Origin: Clitoria ternatea
Lineage: Eukaryota; Streptophyta; Magnoliopsida; Fabales; Fabaceae
Direction of reading: 5' to 3'
NCBI GenBank assembly: GCA_037962975.1
Contig: CM075673.1
Coordinates: 149,750,667-149,814,666, forward strand
DNA: 64,000 nucleotides
The notes below the pieces were generated by a model that worked only from the letters and a program-made list of their open reading frames with translations, did no database searches and was not told the DNA's origin. The first letter of the stretch is position 1. Each line of letters opens with the position of its first letter. Below are positions 10,541 through 23,222 of the stretch, piece by piece. A program made the position numbers and the translations under genes.

Positions 10541-13500
10541 TGTCGCGACCGGGATCGCGGCGGCGCGGCCGACCCTCAAAACGTTTCGAAAATAAACAGG
10601 GAGTCGCCACCAATATTTTTTAGGATAAAATACTGGAAAAACCTTTCATTAAAGCACTGGTTATAAAAATGAAATTCCATGATTCGAGAGTCTGATTACA
10701 GGTGAGGAAGGTATTAGCACCTCACAACTGTCCGTTATAAAAACGGTTACCTCAATTTGATAGCGCGCATTATAATTAACCCATTAATTATTTTAACTTC
10801 TTCATGAAAAGAAAATATACTAGATGACAAAATATACAAAAATAAACAAAAAATAAACACAGAATATTTACATGAGATCAACAGGACGTCTCGTCCAAAT
10901 TAATCTCGCTCCGCCTTTTTTAAAAAAAAAATATTTTAAAAAAAAGATATAAGATTAACAGAACGTCTCGTCCAAATTAACCTCGCTCCTTCTTTTAAAG
11001 AAATACTACAAAAATATGAGATTAACAAGACGTCTCGTCTAAATTAATCTCGCTCCTTCTTTTGATAGCAAGACAAAAATGGAAACTCTAAAAATTAAAT
11101 AAAGAAAGATGGGCCCGACAGGAACTATTTCCTGCTCCTACGTATTCTCGAGCTTTCGAGAAATCAGGGTCACGTAGTTCTTTAGATGTTTTTTTTTAGG
11201 AAAAGATTAGGGAAATTTTGGTGAGTATCATTTTAGTGATGAACTCATACAAGACGAAGTTCTTCGTACGTGTACGGATTTTATAGAAGTTGTGTAGACG
11301 GAAGTATTTTCCGTACGACACTGACTTAAGAATGATTTAATATTTTTTTATTTTTATTTAGACTTGAAAGAAAACATAGGGAACATTCATTTCCCTTTTA
11401 TTATTTTTATTACGAAGCAAAAGAGGGAAGGTAGTAGAAGCTACAAGAGAGAAAGGGGAACAGTAAATTCGGAGAGGAGAGGGAAAATGAGCAAAAACTG
11501 AGCGGGAGAAGAGAAAACCGAGTGAAAAAATGGAAAAACCGAGTGGAAATGGGAAAAACCGAGTGGAAATGGGAAAAACTGAGTGGAAATGGTAAAAACC
11601 GAGTGGAAATAGTAAAAATCGAGTGGAAATGGTAAAACCGAGTAAAAATAATAAAAAACCGAGTGCAAAATGGAAAATACCGAATGAAAAGTAGAATACC
11701 GAGTGGAGGTTGAGAACCCGAGTGATGTTGGTGAGGAGAGGGGCTGTACCATGAAGAGAAAAGGGATTAAAGCTGTTGGTTTGAGGAGAGAGTGTGGGAT
11801 GGTGTTCTGATAGTGAGGGGCTTTGTGTTGGTGGAGGAAAAGGAGGGCTGCGTGGTTTTTGAGGAGAGGGACAGTGGAGTTTTTTTAAAAAAAAACTCTT
11901 TCTTCTCCAATGCTTCCCCCTCTTAAGTGAAGACTTCTCCTCTGAATGAATGCCCCCCATCCCCAAAGCTTCAGCCCTTGCCCATTTATAGGCTTGTCCG
12001 AGTGGAAGGCCAGCTCAGGCTTCCACTCAGAGTGGAAAGCCAGCTCACACTTCCATTCAGAGTGAAGTGGGGGACAACGGCTGGTGGGAATTTTTAATTC
12101 CCCCACTTCCGCCCCTGTCTGCCACCCCCAGGATTCCTGGATCTACTTGGGTGGTGGAATACAAGTCAGCACGGGCGAACAGGGGGAACCTGGTGGAAAT
12201 CCGAGAGAAAATGGTGGAAATCCGAGTGAGGATGGCTCGGATCAGCCTCCCAGTCAGTATTCATCCACATTGGGAGTCAATTTTGAGTGGAATGAAGCAT
12301 TTCCCATAGAAAGCCGAGTGAAAATACTCCTTTCCGAGTGAGAATTCTTCTGGGAGGAGCCCTCCTTTTGCTCGGTATGAGGTTGCTGTGAGACATTCAA
12401 TCGAAACCGAGTGACAAGTGACTCGGAACCGACTGAAATGGTTGAATAATGACTCAGAATTGGGTGGAAAGGACTCGGAATTGGGTGAGAAGTAACTCGG
12501 TAATTGTTTAAAGGATGACTCGGAGATAGGTGAAAGATGACTCGGGAACGGGTGAAAAGTGGCTCGGTGATGGTTTGAAGTATGGCTCGGAAATTGGTGG
12601 AAATGGACTCGGTAATTGGTTGGCCAAAAGGGCTCGGGAAAGGTTTAAGTATGGCTCGGAAATTGGTGGAAATGGGCTCGGTAATTGGCTTGAGGAGGGA
12701 TGAGAGGGAATTGGTTAGAAGAGGGCTAACTGACTGAATTGCCACTCGGTTCCGACTGAAAATTGGCTCGGATTTGAGTGAGAGTGGTCATTTGGGAGTG
12801 GGTGAGAAAGGAATGACTCGGAACCGACTGAAATGATTGGAGTACGACTCGGAATTGGGTGAAAGAATGGCTCGGAAATGATTCAATCGGGTTTGATTCA
12901 ATTCACTTGGAATCCGTCTTATTCCTCACTCAGAATTTAGAAACTTGACATTTTCACTCGGAAAAGCTTTCTTCTCTTCAATTAGAATTTTCCTTCAGTC
13001 GTCAATTGTTCAGTGCATTCACTCGCCTTTATTTTTCAATCAGGAATGGCTTTCACTCGGTAACCAGCTGCTTGGTGCACTCACTTGAGAGTCGTCTTCA
13101 GAAGAATTTCACACAGATTTGCCTTTCTTTAGTTCAATCGGACACATTCATTTAGAAATCCTTTCATTCGGTTGTTGTCACTCGGAAACCGATTCAAGAT
13201 TGACCATTCGGCTTAGCATTTTCACTCGGAAAGGGCTTACTTCCAATCAAAATCTGTCCTTCCAGTTACACTCTGAGTCGGACTTTCCTTCATTCGGACT
13301 TGTTTTTTACTCAGATCAATAGCAATCAGAAAGCTCTCACTCGGATTTAGCATTTCTTCACTCGGATTAATTGCAGTCAAAGGGCAATCCTTCTCAGCAT
13401 TCATCCTTCAACAGAGTATCACTCGGAATGGCTTTGACAGGGAGCCTTCCACTCGGATTCGCCTTCAACAGGGAAGCGTTTCACTTCGAACTGACTCATT

Positions 13501-13962
13501 ATGAGTAATTCTACTCGGATTTGATCCTTTTTGAGTCATTTCACTCGGATTTACCTCCAACAGGGACATACTCCACTCGGCAATGCTCCAATCTGAGTCA
13601 TTTCACTTGGATTTGATCATTCCTTAAGTTATTTCATTCAGATTTGCTCCAATCTGAGTCACTTCACTCGGATTTCTCTTGAATAGGGACATACTCCACT
13701 CGGCAATGCTCCAATCTGAGACATTTCACTCGGATTTTCCTCCAACAGGTCTATATTCCACTCAGATTTGATCCAATCTGAGTCATTTCACTCGGATTTG
13801 CCTCCAACAGGTCTATATTCCACTCAGAAATGCTTCCATCAGGGTCATCTTGCTCGGATCTGATCATTTTTGAGTTATTCTATTCAAATTTGACCATTCT
13901 GAATTGGAATTCAGTATAAAAAGATTCATTCCACTTGGACCGGACCAAAAGAGGTGTTCACA
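10541..13962 (-). repeat. Element A 5' LTR (right copy)
   Basis: This is the direct repeat of 220-3643 with the same ends. It carries the TATA candidate (11984-11990), hairpin units (from about 10873), the primer-like decamer (10600-10609) and the ACTCGG field. In element orientation this copy drives transcription toward lower coordinates. Its ORFs (for example 11358-11966 minus) arise from the repeat field and are not supported as genes. Confidence 0.93.
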
Positions 13963-13967
13963 CAAAT
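13963..13967. repeat. Target site duplication CAAAT, right of element A
   Basis: A perfect copy of 215-219. Confidence 0.95.
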
Positions 13968-14151
13968 GATGGAGCATAGAGGCCAAATGCAAAGACAACA
14001 AAGCCCCAACTTGATCTATAATCTTAAGAGAAGAGTTAAAATAATCACCTTGATTTGACTTTCCCAACAAATAAAGATTGATCATGTTTCCTACATCAAA
14101 ATTCAAGCTCCATAAAGAAGATCCACTTCCACTCCTACTAGACTCGTCCAT
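13963..14151 (-). pseudogene. 5' part of the unrecognised ORF interrupted by element A
   Basis: The minus-strand ATG at 14149-14151 opens a frame starting MDESSRSGSGSSLWSLNFDV. It runs through NMINLYLLGKSNQGDYF and SLHLASMLHHL to the element A junction, about 63 codons. The Ser-rich start is followed by a hydrophobic, helical-looking stretch. Past the junction the natural continuation (1-219, minus) has a stop after two codons and is then open in the same frame, so the gene was probably already decaying, or contains an intron, when A arrived. I do not recognise the family. It could be the first ORF of element C, whose leader lies upstream. Confidence 0.45.
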
Positions 14152-14644
14152 TTGTCACAACCATCCAAACTAGAAGATTTCACAACTACTATCTTTAATT
14201 AAACCATTAGTAGCTCCTTCAGCTACCATACGCCGAATGATAAGCACTTTGTCTCACTCCCAATGTGGCGCACTTAATCCAGTAAATAATGTTAAAGATA
14301 ATATTAATTAGATATTAAAAGTGAGGATAAATTTTTCACAATTTAAATAATTGTCGGAAGAAGAACACCACAATTAAAAACTTCAATAATTAACCTCAGA
14401 CCATTTAAAGACCTATCCCATATATGACGATATGAGAAGGTAGATGTTTTATACAAATATTAACTTAGAGTAAACAATTGCACAATCACTATGCAAGTGT
14501 TTAGCGGAAACATATATCGAGTCGGAAGCAAGAATGGGTATGAGGAATAACCCAAGAAAACATGCATGAGAAGCAAGGAAACAAAGCCATAATTCACACA
14601 CATCAAACAAGTATCAAAACTTATGGAAAATAGACAATTAGCAA

Positions 14645-14955
14645 GTCATGAATCGATTCATACGAGAAAGGAATCCAGAACATCAAGACAGAAGTCTATG
14701 AATCGATTCAAGACCTGTGTGAATCAATTCATACGAATTGAGAAGCAAGCCCAACTAGGCAGTAAACCGTGAATCGATTCAAGGAGTTATGTGAATCGAT
14801 TCAGGGACCTGGAAGTCACCTCCATTGGAAATAGTAGGTCATGAATCGATTCAAGATAATTCATGAATCAATTCATACAAATCCAGTAGCTCATGAATCG
14901 ATTCAAGTTAAATCATGAATTGATTTAAGTTAAATCATGAATCGATTCATGACAG
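14645..14955. repeat. Array of GAATCGATTC palindromes
   Basis: About ten copies of TGAATCGATTCA or one-base variants (TGAATCAATTCA) occur at 20-40 base intervals in otherwise non-repetitive DNA. A second array of the same word lies at 17372-17605 inside a different LTR. Confidence 0.85.
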
Positions 14956-15773
14956 CAAACTGCAGCAGATTGCAAAAAATGCACTAAAAACTACAAATTC
15001 TAACTTCCGACCACTCTAACTCTTTCATATGAAATCCAATCACCACCAAATTTTGAAACCACCTAATATACACTATTTATGACGTGTAGCCACTAGCTGT
15101 ACTAAAAAATTCCCAAAAATGAGAAACTTATACGCAGAAACACATTTAGTCTGTTTTAAAGCATTTTTGTGCAACTCAAGGGTCAATTCTTAATGGAATT
15201 GGCCTATTCCAGTTTCTACAAGTTTTAAATCATGTATAGGCACCATTGAAACTATTTTGTAGCATCCAAACCTCCTAAAACTCTATATGGTCCTATCAGT
15301 TCCTTAATTATGCATAAACATTATGAATATAACCTCACACTTTAAATAATTCATCCATCCATGGATTTCCATCAACATAAGCATCAATGCCATCAATTGG
15401 CTATAAAAATTTCATTATCAATATTCATTCATCAATGCAGCATGAAAATCATTGTATCACAATTAACATAAACTATTGTTAAGGTCACAACCAAAAATTA
15501 GCCTTCCAAAACACTAAGGTCTAATTTTCACACATGACCCTCAAAATCAACATCTATAACTATTCAAATATCATATACAAAACATAAACATTGTGCTTTT
15601 TACAGACACAATTACCGGCCAAGGCATAAGGGCTTCCTTTTCCATATTTACCTCCACCATTGCTTAACCTCTAAAAATGGGTAAGATGTCCAACATACCG
15701 ACATCAACCTTTAAAAATAAAAAGTAGGAGGTGAGTAACATATACCAAATGAATTAAAATCATACATCATGAT

Positions 15774-15806
15774 GATGATATATATATATATATATATGTG
15801 TGTGTG
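15774..15806. repeat. AT/GT microsatellite
   Basis: A run of TA dinucleotides passes into TG dinucleotides. Confidence 0.9.
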
Positions 15807-16245
15807 CATAACATATATTCCTCAAAGAGAATCCTACGATCCTTTCACATATCATATTATTTCATTTCAACATAGCACATGTTCCAATCAACTCATTCAC
15901 AACATATGTATCAAATCATTGGCAATCTCATCAAATACCAACACACATTTAAGGTTAGTTCCACCTTCTCTTTCTCTTTATTTATCAGTTATTCATTGCC
16001 ACCACGGGCTACCAAACTCGGCATATCTCCAGCTATATGCAAATGCTCTTATAGCTAATGCATATGCACAAGAAATCATTATCAAATCGCAGATCTGACT
16101 GTGGGAAACAACATCATATAAAATGTGGGTCAAGCATAGGTGTGCTACTATGCCCCTACTGCAGTAGTAAATGTGTACACTTATCTCATTAATTACATGC
16201 ATAATATTACCTTATTTATTGGTACCAAACCGCTATCGTCCATAT

Positions 16246-16250
16246 GTAGC
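16246..16250. repeat. Target site duplication GTAGC (left)
   Basis: This directly precedes TGACGTGAAT and is repeated at 17876-17880. Confidence 0.88.
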
Positions 16251-17197
16251 TGACGTGAATATTTTTACAGTCGTGATTCCATCAAATTAGTACATTAAAA
16301 TTAATTAATGTAGTACTAGGGTGTCAACCTAGGTCGTTCTCTCAAGGATCAACATAAAAATTTAGGAAAAATCAAGTTTAAAATTAATTTTTACAAACAG
16401 AATTTAATCAAACATACAAATACAATTGGGGGGGTTTTGATTGATTTTGTTGTCACAATAAAAATTAAAACAAAGTAAATATAGGATTTAAAACAATAAA
16501 TAACAAGCGATTGATTTTCTTGGAGTATTGTAAATAAATTTATCCTTGGTTCATTAAAGATAATTTGTATACTTTCATTACTGTTAATTTCTTAGCTCAA
16601 TTTGAATTAATCAACTAAGCGTCTTTTTCAATTCATAATTCTTTTACTTTCATTTAAAAATGAATATTTTAATCAAGCATCCTAATTAAGAAAAAGGAGT
16701 CAAGATCGTAAAATCTAGGAATTATTAAGCATATGTAAGAACATCGCCTACATACATAATCTATTCTCATATTATGGAATTAAGCAAAGCATAATTATTA
16801 AAAGTGATTATGAAAATATTCATTAAGCATGCATATTTCCTTAATCCATTCTAATTTAAAATCTTATTTTATTCCATTTGAATAATTAAACCGATTAAGC
16901 ATACAAATTTAATTAAACAGAATGGAATTAAATAAGCAGAGTAAGATTATGAAGAAATAACAATAACAAAAACATACTACATTAAAAATAATGACCTCAA
17001 AATTATATTACAATATTCTCCAAGAAAATCAATCTAGGGGTTTTAGCCCTCCATAATAAGAACAAACTGAAAATAAAAAGATCCTAACTCGGAAATGAAG
17101 AACTGACTGGAAGAAGAAATGCAAACAGAGAAGAGGAAGAATGAGGAACGAATGGTTTCTCAAGGAATTGATGTTCTGATGCCTTCCTCTTGGTGCC

Positions 17198-17205
17198 TAT
17201 TTATA
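17198..17205 (-). promoter_or_regulatory. TATA box of the solo LTR
   Basis: The minus strand reads TATAAATA within TCCTATAAATAGGC. Confidence 0.6.
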
Positions 17206-17371
17206 GGAATCCAAAAGCAAGCCAATGCCATAAACAATTATAATGGAAGGTACACTCTTAAATTAACAAGTCCATTGTGCTCTATTATCAACTTAAGTGC
17301 TCCATTATCAATGTTCAGTGCCTTGCCCACCATCCAGAAGCTCGAAAATGTGATCCTGGGCCAATAATTCA

Positions 17372-17605
17372 CTCATGAATCGATTCAATGGTGAAATGAA
17401 TCGATTCATGCATTCCAAATGCAATTCTTGCCTAAAAATTAACGTATGAATCGATTCAAATGAGGGAAGAATCGATTCAACCCTTTAAAACCCGAATGAA
17501 TCGATTCAAAGTGCTGATGAATCGATTCAAGCTTCAAAAATTCACATCCTGGGTGCATTAATCCATATGAATCAATTCAAGTGGGGGATGAATCGATTCA
17601 TCCAC
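17372..17605. repeat. Second array of GAATCGATTC palindromes
   Basis: About nine copies of TGAATCGATTCA-type words at 20-35 base spacing lie in the U3 of the solo LTR. The spacers differ from those at 14645-14955. Confidence 0.85.
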
Positions 17606-17875
17606 CTGATTCTCCATTCTTTGTGTATTTTTCCACCCTTTTTGAGATCCTTTTGCATATTTCTTGATTCCCTTGATCCTTAGGCACTTTGATCTTCATT
17701 TTGGATTGGAATTCTTGAGTTCTTGGATCCATTTTCTTTTGGTACATATTAAAAATCAAATATTACATAAAGCTCAAATGATGAAAATGTGTTAAAATGC
17801 AATTTATTACACACTAAGTGATGACAAATTATACACATTTAAAGTGAAGAATTAAAGATAAATCATGCATCATCA

Positions 17876-17880
17876 GTAGC
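17876..17880. repeat. Target site duplication GTAGC (right)
   Basis: A perfect copy of 16246-16250. Confidence 0.88.
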
Positions 17881-19905
17881 ACTAGTCACTTCATGACTTA
17901 CGGGTCAACAACATGGCCTCGCTTGCCAAAAGTGTTACGGGCCCCTCCCGAACACACAACGAGAGAGTCGTGCCCCATAGGGACACCGAGGTCACTTGTT
18001 CACCACAGAGTCGCCCACCCACTGGGTCTGCCATATAGGGTGCCTCGCCACCGAACTATGGACAGCTTCATGATTCTAAGAATCACTAGGGAACAACAAT
18101 AATTTCACCCGTGCACTGGGTCGCCTTCCCACTGGGCCCGTCTATTGGAACCCCTAACATCCCACATAGACAACGTATGATATGCCATGGATGCAAATGC
18201 CAATCAATGCATTTCTCACACTGTGCATCCTAAAATGTCACTCCATAATCAACAACTCACCACCAACATTTAATGGAATTCAATATCCTCATCATTCTCA
18301 ATCATTACCAATTATCATTGGATTTCATTCATATCAATAGTTAGTGGCAATCATTATTCATTGAATTACATGTCATGAGATGTCCAACATAATTGCAATT
18401 AATTCAATCATGGTCTCAATGCCATTCACAAATAAGTCATATTACCGTGAATCAATTCAACATCATAATTATCATCCCAACAACATTTACCATATAATAC
18501 AATTCATTCTAAATACATTCCAATCACATAAACATCAAGATATTCATCAAAGCCAAATTAGAATAACATATTCATACATACACATCAATAATGAATGAAA
18601 TCATGCATTTAAGAATGTTAGCCCCTCCTAACTCAAGAGAAGTAGAAATCACCGCGGTCCGAAGGTCCCGCTTCATCGATGAGGTCGTTTCCTACACCAC
18701 ACAATGTACCATACAATTATTTTCTATCCAAAGCACCAAGATTTAAATGTTCTTAATTACCCACTTGGTGTTTATAACATTTAAACCTCAAACCTCTTTT
18801 ATTTCATTTTATCCACCACAACCACCATGGATTTGGTGCTCATATTCATTTATTATGCACTTTAAGTTATACCCATTAATGGGTTTCCTCATTAATGGTT
18901 TCCAACCATCATTATTAATCATCTAACATTATCAATGGTCATCACTCATCATTAATAACCACCAACCATCATCAATGGCTATTTCTCTTCATTAATAACA
19001 TTCCCTAACACCATTAAACACACATTCCACTCACATTTTACATTTTTCTTAATTCCAAAGGTTAGGGTTTTATCAAAAAACCCAACAACCATCATTAATG
19101 TCTATTTTCCTTCTACCATATTTATTGCCATTTTCATGTACCCATTTATACCTTCATAAAACTTACATTAAATGCACCCCCCCTTAGGGTTTTGCATCAT
19201 TAGTGTCTCCCAACATCAAACCCATACACATAACACTCTCACAAACCATAAATACCCATAACTTAGGGCATAAACTTATTAAAAATAGTGAGGAACTTAC
19301 CTCAAGCCAAGAAAAGAGTGAGCTTTAAGAGAGGGAGAAGGAGAACAAGAAAATGAGAGAAATGGAAGATAGCTCAAATCACCATCATCTCCTTCAAGCT
19401 TGTTCAAGGTAGAAAATGGAATTGGAGAGGGAATGCACACAACCACCTTCTAGGTTTTTAGAGAGGAAAGAAAATGAGTGAGAGATGAAGAGGATGAAAG
19501 AAGAAGAGAAAGTGTTTGCTTTTGGAGGGTGAGAACCCAACGTGAATAAGGAGAAGAGGACGAAACTTTAGTTTCAATTTTTACCTCTTTATTAAAATTT
19601 TACCATTTTATAACCAATAGGATCTCCGTTCGGGCTCAGTACTTTATTAAAAATTATTCCATATACATATTCAGATCTACAATAATATTCTTAACAGTCC
19701 CGACCAATAGTACCCCAATCAGAGATACTTGGTCCGACACTCTTATTTTAATCGGGTATTATTTTCAGCTCTTTAAGCCACAATAAATTATGAATAATCA
19801 TAAAAATTTCCAATTTAATCATTTCTAAATTTTACGACATTTGATAACTCATAAGTAATTATTTACTAATTATTCCTCTTAATTAATCATTTAAATGGAT
19901 GTTAC

Positions 19906-21583
19906 ACCCTGCCTTCATCCAATCCACCTACACCACACATAACTTCTCCTTAACCTGTTAGCAATGTCCAACCTATAGAAAATCCTCTACCTACTCCTTA
20001 GGCAAACAACTCTTATCCTATGATCACAAGAGCCAAAGTTGGAATTTCCAAACCTAAAGGCTTTCTCAGTAGCATATGCCCGAATGACACTTGGCTATGT
20101 AGGAAGAATATCAAGCTCTACTCCACAATCACACTTAGGATCTAGTCCCATTACCACAAGATAGAAAAGCTTTCAGTTGTAAATGGTTATTCAAAAACAA
20201 ATTCAAGGTAGATGACACTATTCTCAGGTACAAAGCCAGATTGGTGGCTAAAGGGTTCTCTCAACAGGCTGACCTTGGCTACAATGAAACATTTAGCCCC
20301 ATTGTTAAACATGTTATCATCAGAGTGGTTCTTGCAGCAGGCATCACCAAAAGCTGGCCCATCTGTCAAATAGACATCGACAATGCTTTTCTTCAAAGAG
20401 ACTTACAAGAGGAAATCTATATGAAGCAACCTCCTGGCTTTCATCAAGGACCATTCAATCTGGTCTGCAAACTGAAAAGATCCATTTATGGTATCAAGCA
20501 ATCACCTCGAGCATGGTTTCATAAACTAGCCACTGCCTTATCCTCTCTTGGCTTCAGTCCCACCAAAAGTGATCACTCCCTCTTTGTGTTTCATACCCCT
20601 TTTCTCACCATCTATATCCTTGTGTATGTAGACGATATAATCATTATAAGAAACTCTCAATCCGCTATCGCCAACCTGACCTAACAACTTTCCTTCAAAT
20701 TCCTAATCAAGGACTTAGGAACTCTACATCACTTTCTAGGTGTGCAGGTTGACAGAGACAAATCGAGCAATGGTCACCTTCATCAAACAACATACATTAT
20801 TGAGCTCCTATCAAATGCAGGATGCTAAACCTATTAAAACTTCAATGCCTCCCTCCTCAAAATTGATTCATGATAGAACAAACTCTACAACAGACCCATC
20901 ATTATACAGATCTACAATTGGTGCCCTTTAATATGCAATAATCATCAAACTAGACATAGCTTTCACAATAAATAAGCTCTGCCAGTTCATGTACAACCTT
21001 CTCGAAACCCACTAGAAATTTGTGAAAAGACTTCTTAAGTATCTCAAAGGCACTCTACATCTTGGCTTACATTTCAAACCTTCTTCCAATCTGGATATCA
21101 CAACATACTGTGATAGCAACTGGGCGTGTGACCCATCAGATATGCGATCCACCTTAGGTCACCTTGTGTTCATTGGCTCCAATATCATCTCCTGGATGGC
21201 TAAGAAGCAAACAGTTGTCAGTATATCTAGCATAAAATTTTAATTTCACAGCTTAGCCTTTATTATCATAGAAATTCAATACCTGAAATCTCTACTCTCA
21301 GAACTTCAGTTGCTCACCATTAAACCTCCTTTAATTTGGTGTGATAATCATGGTACCATTATGTTGTCAGCCAATCCTTTTTACCACTCTAAAACTAAAC
21401 ACTTTAAGCTAGATCTTTGGTTTGTAAGAGAGAAAGTTACAAAAGGAGAAATATCAACCATCATTTACCCTCAAGATTTTAGGTAGCAAACCTTCTCACC
21501 AAGTCTTCTCCCTTTGCTGTATGTCTAAAACTTAGACACAAATTTAATGTATGTTCATCTTCCATATTAAGTTTGAGGGGGGA
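19906..21583 (+). pseudogene. Ty1-copia pol fragment (RT and RNase H)
   Basis: Decayed coding DNA in the plus direction. From about 20180 it reads CKWLFKNKFKVDDTILRYKA, the start of copia RT. The frame at 20241-20684 continues through NETFSPIV, IDIDNAFLQRDLQEEIYM and the catalytic YVDD (about 20623-20634) and stops soon after. A later frame (20740-20931) holds the RT-RNase H connection with HTLLSSYQMQDAKPIKT. 21022-21243 reads YLKGTLHLGLHF and CDSNWACDP, the RNase H D-box region. In-frame stops and frame changes break the protein. Gag, protease and integrase are missing to the left, where element C's edge cuts in at 19905/19906. Confidence 0.88.
21573..21583 (+). other. Polypurine tract of the copia element
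   Basis: TTGAGGGGGGA directly precedes the LTR start TGTTAGGGAA. Confidence 0.8.
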
Positions 21584-21832
21584 TGTTAGGGAACATACCT
21601 AATTAGGCCATGAGTCTATCTCTTTGTTAAGTCTGGGTCTGTCTCTCTGTTAAGTCTGGGTCTGTCTATATCAGTCTAGCTTGTATAAGTTTGTTTAGGT
21701 CCTATCTATAAATAGACCTATCTATGTTGTTTTTCATAACACATCAATATTCAATAATATCATTTTACTCAATCTTCATCAAGCTCTCTCTAGCACTCTC
21801 CTATCTCGTGATTACCGTATAGTCACCGTTAC
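21584..21832 (+). repeat. 3' LTR of the copia element
   Basis: This starts TGTTAGGGAACATACC after the polypurine tract. It has a TATA box (TATAAATA, 21707-21714) and an internal direct repeat of TGTTAAGTCTGGGTCTGT (about 21634-21670). The right end near 21832 (ACCGTTACG) would need one G-to-A change to finish CA, so the edge is approximate. Confidence 0.75.
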
Positions 21833-22696
21833 GTTAAAGTGAAATTTAAATTTAGATAAAAATAAAATAAAATGTTATAATATCTTTCTATAAAATTTAA
21901 TACATTAATACGTGTTTTGGAGAAGTAAAACAAATTAGTGAAATGACCACAATTAATGCTCATCATTAACATCTTTGCTATGCACTAAAACAATAGTAGT
22001 AAATATAAGTTTTATATGGATGAGAAATATATATGTATAAGAAATATGTTTTGCTGACCTGGGAAATCTCATTTATAAATTTAAATTTTCAACTGGATAC
22101 ATATAAGTTTTCAAATCTCAAAAATCTCATTCATAAAGCTAAGATTTCCATTATTGTTTTCCATTGTATATATAGTAGTGATATTATAAAGAAAGAAACA
22201 ACTTTTACGGTTCAAAAACCTAGCCTAACCTGCTGCAACATCAGTTAAATCTTGTGGATTCTTCTTTCTCATAAATATTTTGAAAACGAGTAAAACCAAG
22301 TAAGGATGTAAATTCATTAATTCAAGAAAAGAAAACAATGATGAAAAGAAATTTAAATTATACATTAATTGTCCAAACACAAATGAATTTTATCTATCAA
22401 TAACCAAACATTGATCAAAGATAAAGGGGCCGCATGGGATCACGATCTCACACTAGTGCTTTGCTATCGGTGAAGTTTAGTGTCTACCAGTTAAGCATGA
22501 AGGTTGCTGATGTGGTAATTGTTTATGTTCCTATGGGTTGTGGTGGATGATTTTTGGGATTGTTGGATTGATGAAAAATAAGAGGTTGGTGGTAAGGTTT
22601 AAGGTTGAAAGGGTGGCTATTGGAGGCTTGGATGATAGTGAGAGTTGGTAAAAGAAGCCTTGTTTTTCATCAAGTTTATTACCAAAGTGTGTTTTG

Positions 22697-22752
22697 GCCT
22701 AATGGTAGGGCAACTTTCCTTCCCTTACTTTGGGCTGGGTTTGAATCTCAAG
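22697..22752 (+). repeat. SINE-like tRNA-derived segment
   Basis: GGCCTAATGGTAGGGCAAC resembles a Pol III A box and, about 30 bases on, GGGTTTGAATCTC resembles a B box (GGTTCGAATCC consensus). It may be a SINE head or a tRNA relic. Edges and family are unknown. Confidence 0.4.
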
Positions 22753-23222
22753 AGATCCAAAATATTTTTAATTTTTAAGTTAACAGCTCAACCAATCAAA
22801 TTGTGACATGTGTCAACCAATAAATTGTGTCACATCACCCATTCCATTAGTTTTTTTAACGGGGTTAACGAAGGGAAAAAGTTTGATATGTTTTGTAAAC
22901 GTTTGAGACCAAATTGAGACAAAAAACGTATGAGAAAAAATCATGACCTAAAATAAACATAAGGGATCAAACATATATTTTAGGATAATAAAAACCTTTG
23001 TTTTTTTTTGTCAAGTTTTAAAAGAAATCCTAATCCTAATAACTATTATGTGTCCGTTTAGTTTCCAATTGGGGAAACAGAGTTAGGGAAATTGAGAAAT
23101 TTAAGGGTTGATATTAATCCTTCACGCCGTTCGAGACAATCAAAACTCCGTTTGATCGTAGGATGTGTTTTTGGGTTTAACCAACCCAACTTGATATCCA
23201 AACAAACAATATATTGTTTTGT

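Larger units (their letters stand above)
220..13962 (-). mobile_element. Element A: non-autonomous Ogre/Tat-like Ty3-gypsy retrotransposon
   Basis: Two direct repeats of about 3.42 kb (220-3643 and 10541-13962) flank 6.9 kb of interior, and a perfect CAAAT duplication flanks the whole. Orientation is minus: the primer site lies just left of the right LTR and the polypurine tract just right of the left LTR. In element order the interior holds a leader (10540-9252), a truncated gag (9251-8217), a pol-start scrap (about 8009-7764), non-coding DNA with T-rich tracts, a conserved hairpin block (about 6895-6800), a degenerate 76-bp array (5880-4610) and a 30-bp array (4505-3971). No protease, RT, RNase H or integrase can be read, so it must depend on an autonomous relative. 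Its LTR terminus, primer site, leader and gag tail match element B at 33145-46518, so the two are one lineage with different U3 regions. Soybean is known to carry non-autonomous Ogre relatives; assigning A to a named family is inference. Confidence 0.9.
16251..17875 (-). mobile_element. Solo LTR, 1625 bp
   Basis: Bounded by TG (TGACGTGAAT) and CA (CATCATCA) with a perfect GTAGC duplication on both sides and no internal element domain. Minus orientation is suggested by a TATAAATA box on the minus strand at 17198-17205, with the putative U3 to its right holding a palindrome array. It looks like the product of recombination between the two LTRs of an element that inserted into element C. There is no coding potential; the ORF at 17119-17367 is unsupported. 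Confidence 0.8.
14152..19905 (-). mobile_element. Probable LTR and leader of a minus-strand LTR element (C)
   Basis: The right edge, read on the minus strand, begins TGTAACATCC, a start typical of Ty3-gypsy LTRs in this window. It abuts interrupted copia coding sequence at 19906. A CT-rich region follows in that orientation (19310-19520), then AT-rich non-coding DNA, and then the unrecognised ORF at 14151. The stretch is interrupted by the solo LTR at 16251-17875. I find neither the other LTR edge nor a clear primer site, so the boundary between LTR and leader is unknown. Apart from the repeats listed separately it holds no supported gene. Confidence 0.4.

Noticed and set aside
14645..14955. 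CRISPR-like array (regularly spaced palindromes)
   Set aside because: Repeats are only about 12 bases, spacing is irregular, spacers are not of constant length, and this is a plant genome.
22697..22752. A functional tRNA gene
   Set aside because: A- and B-box-like words are present but no cloverleaf with an acceptor stem can be drawn; kept only as SINE-like.
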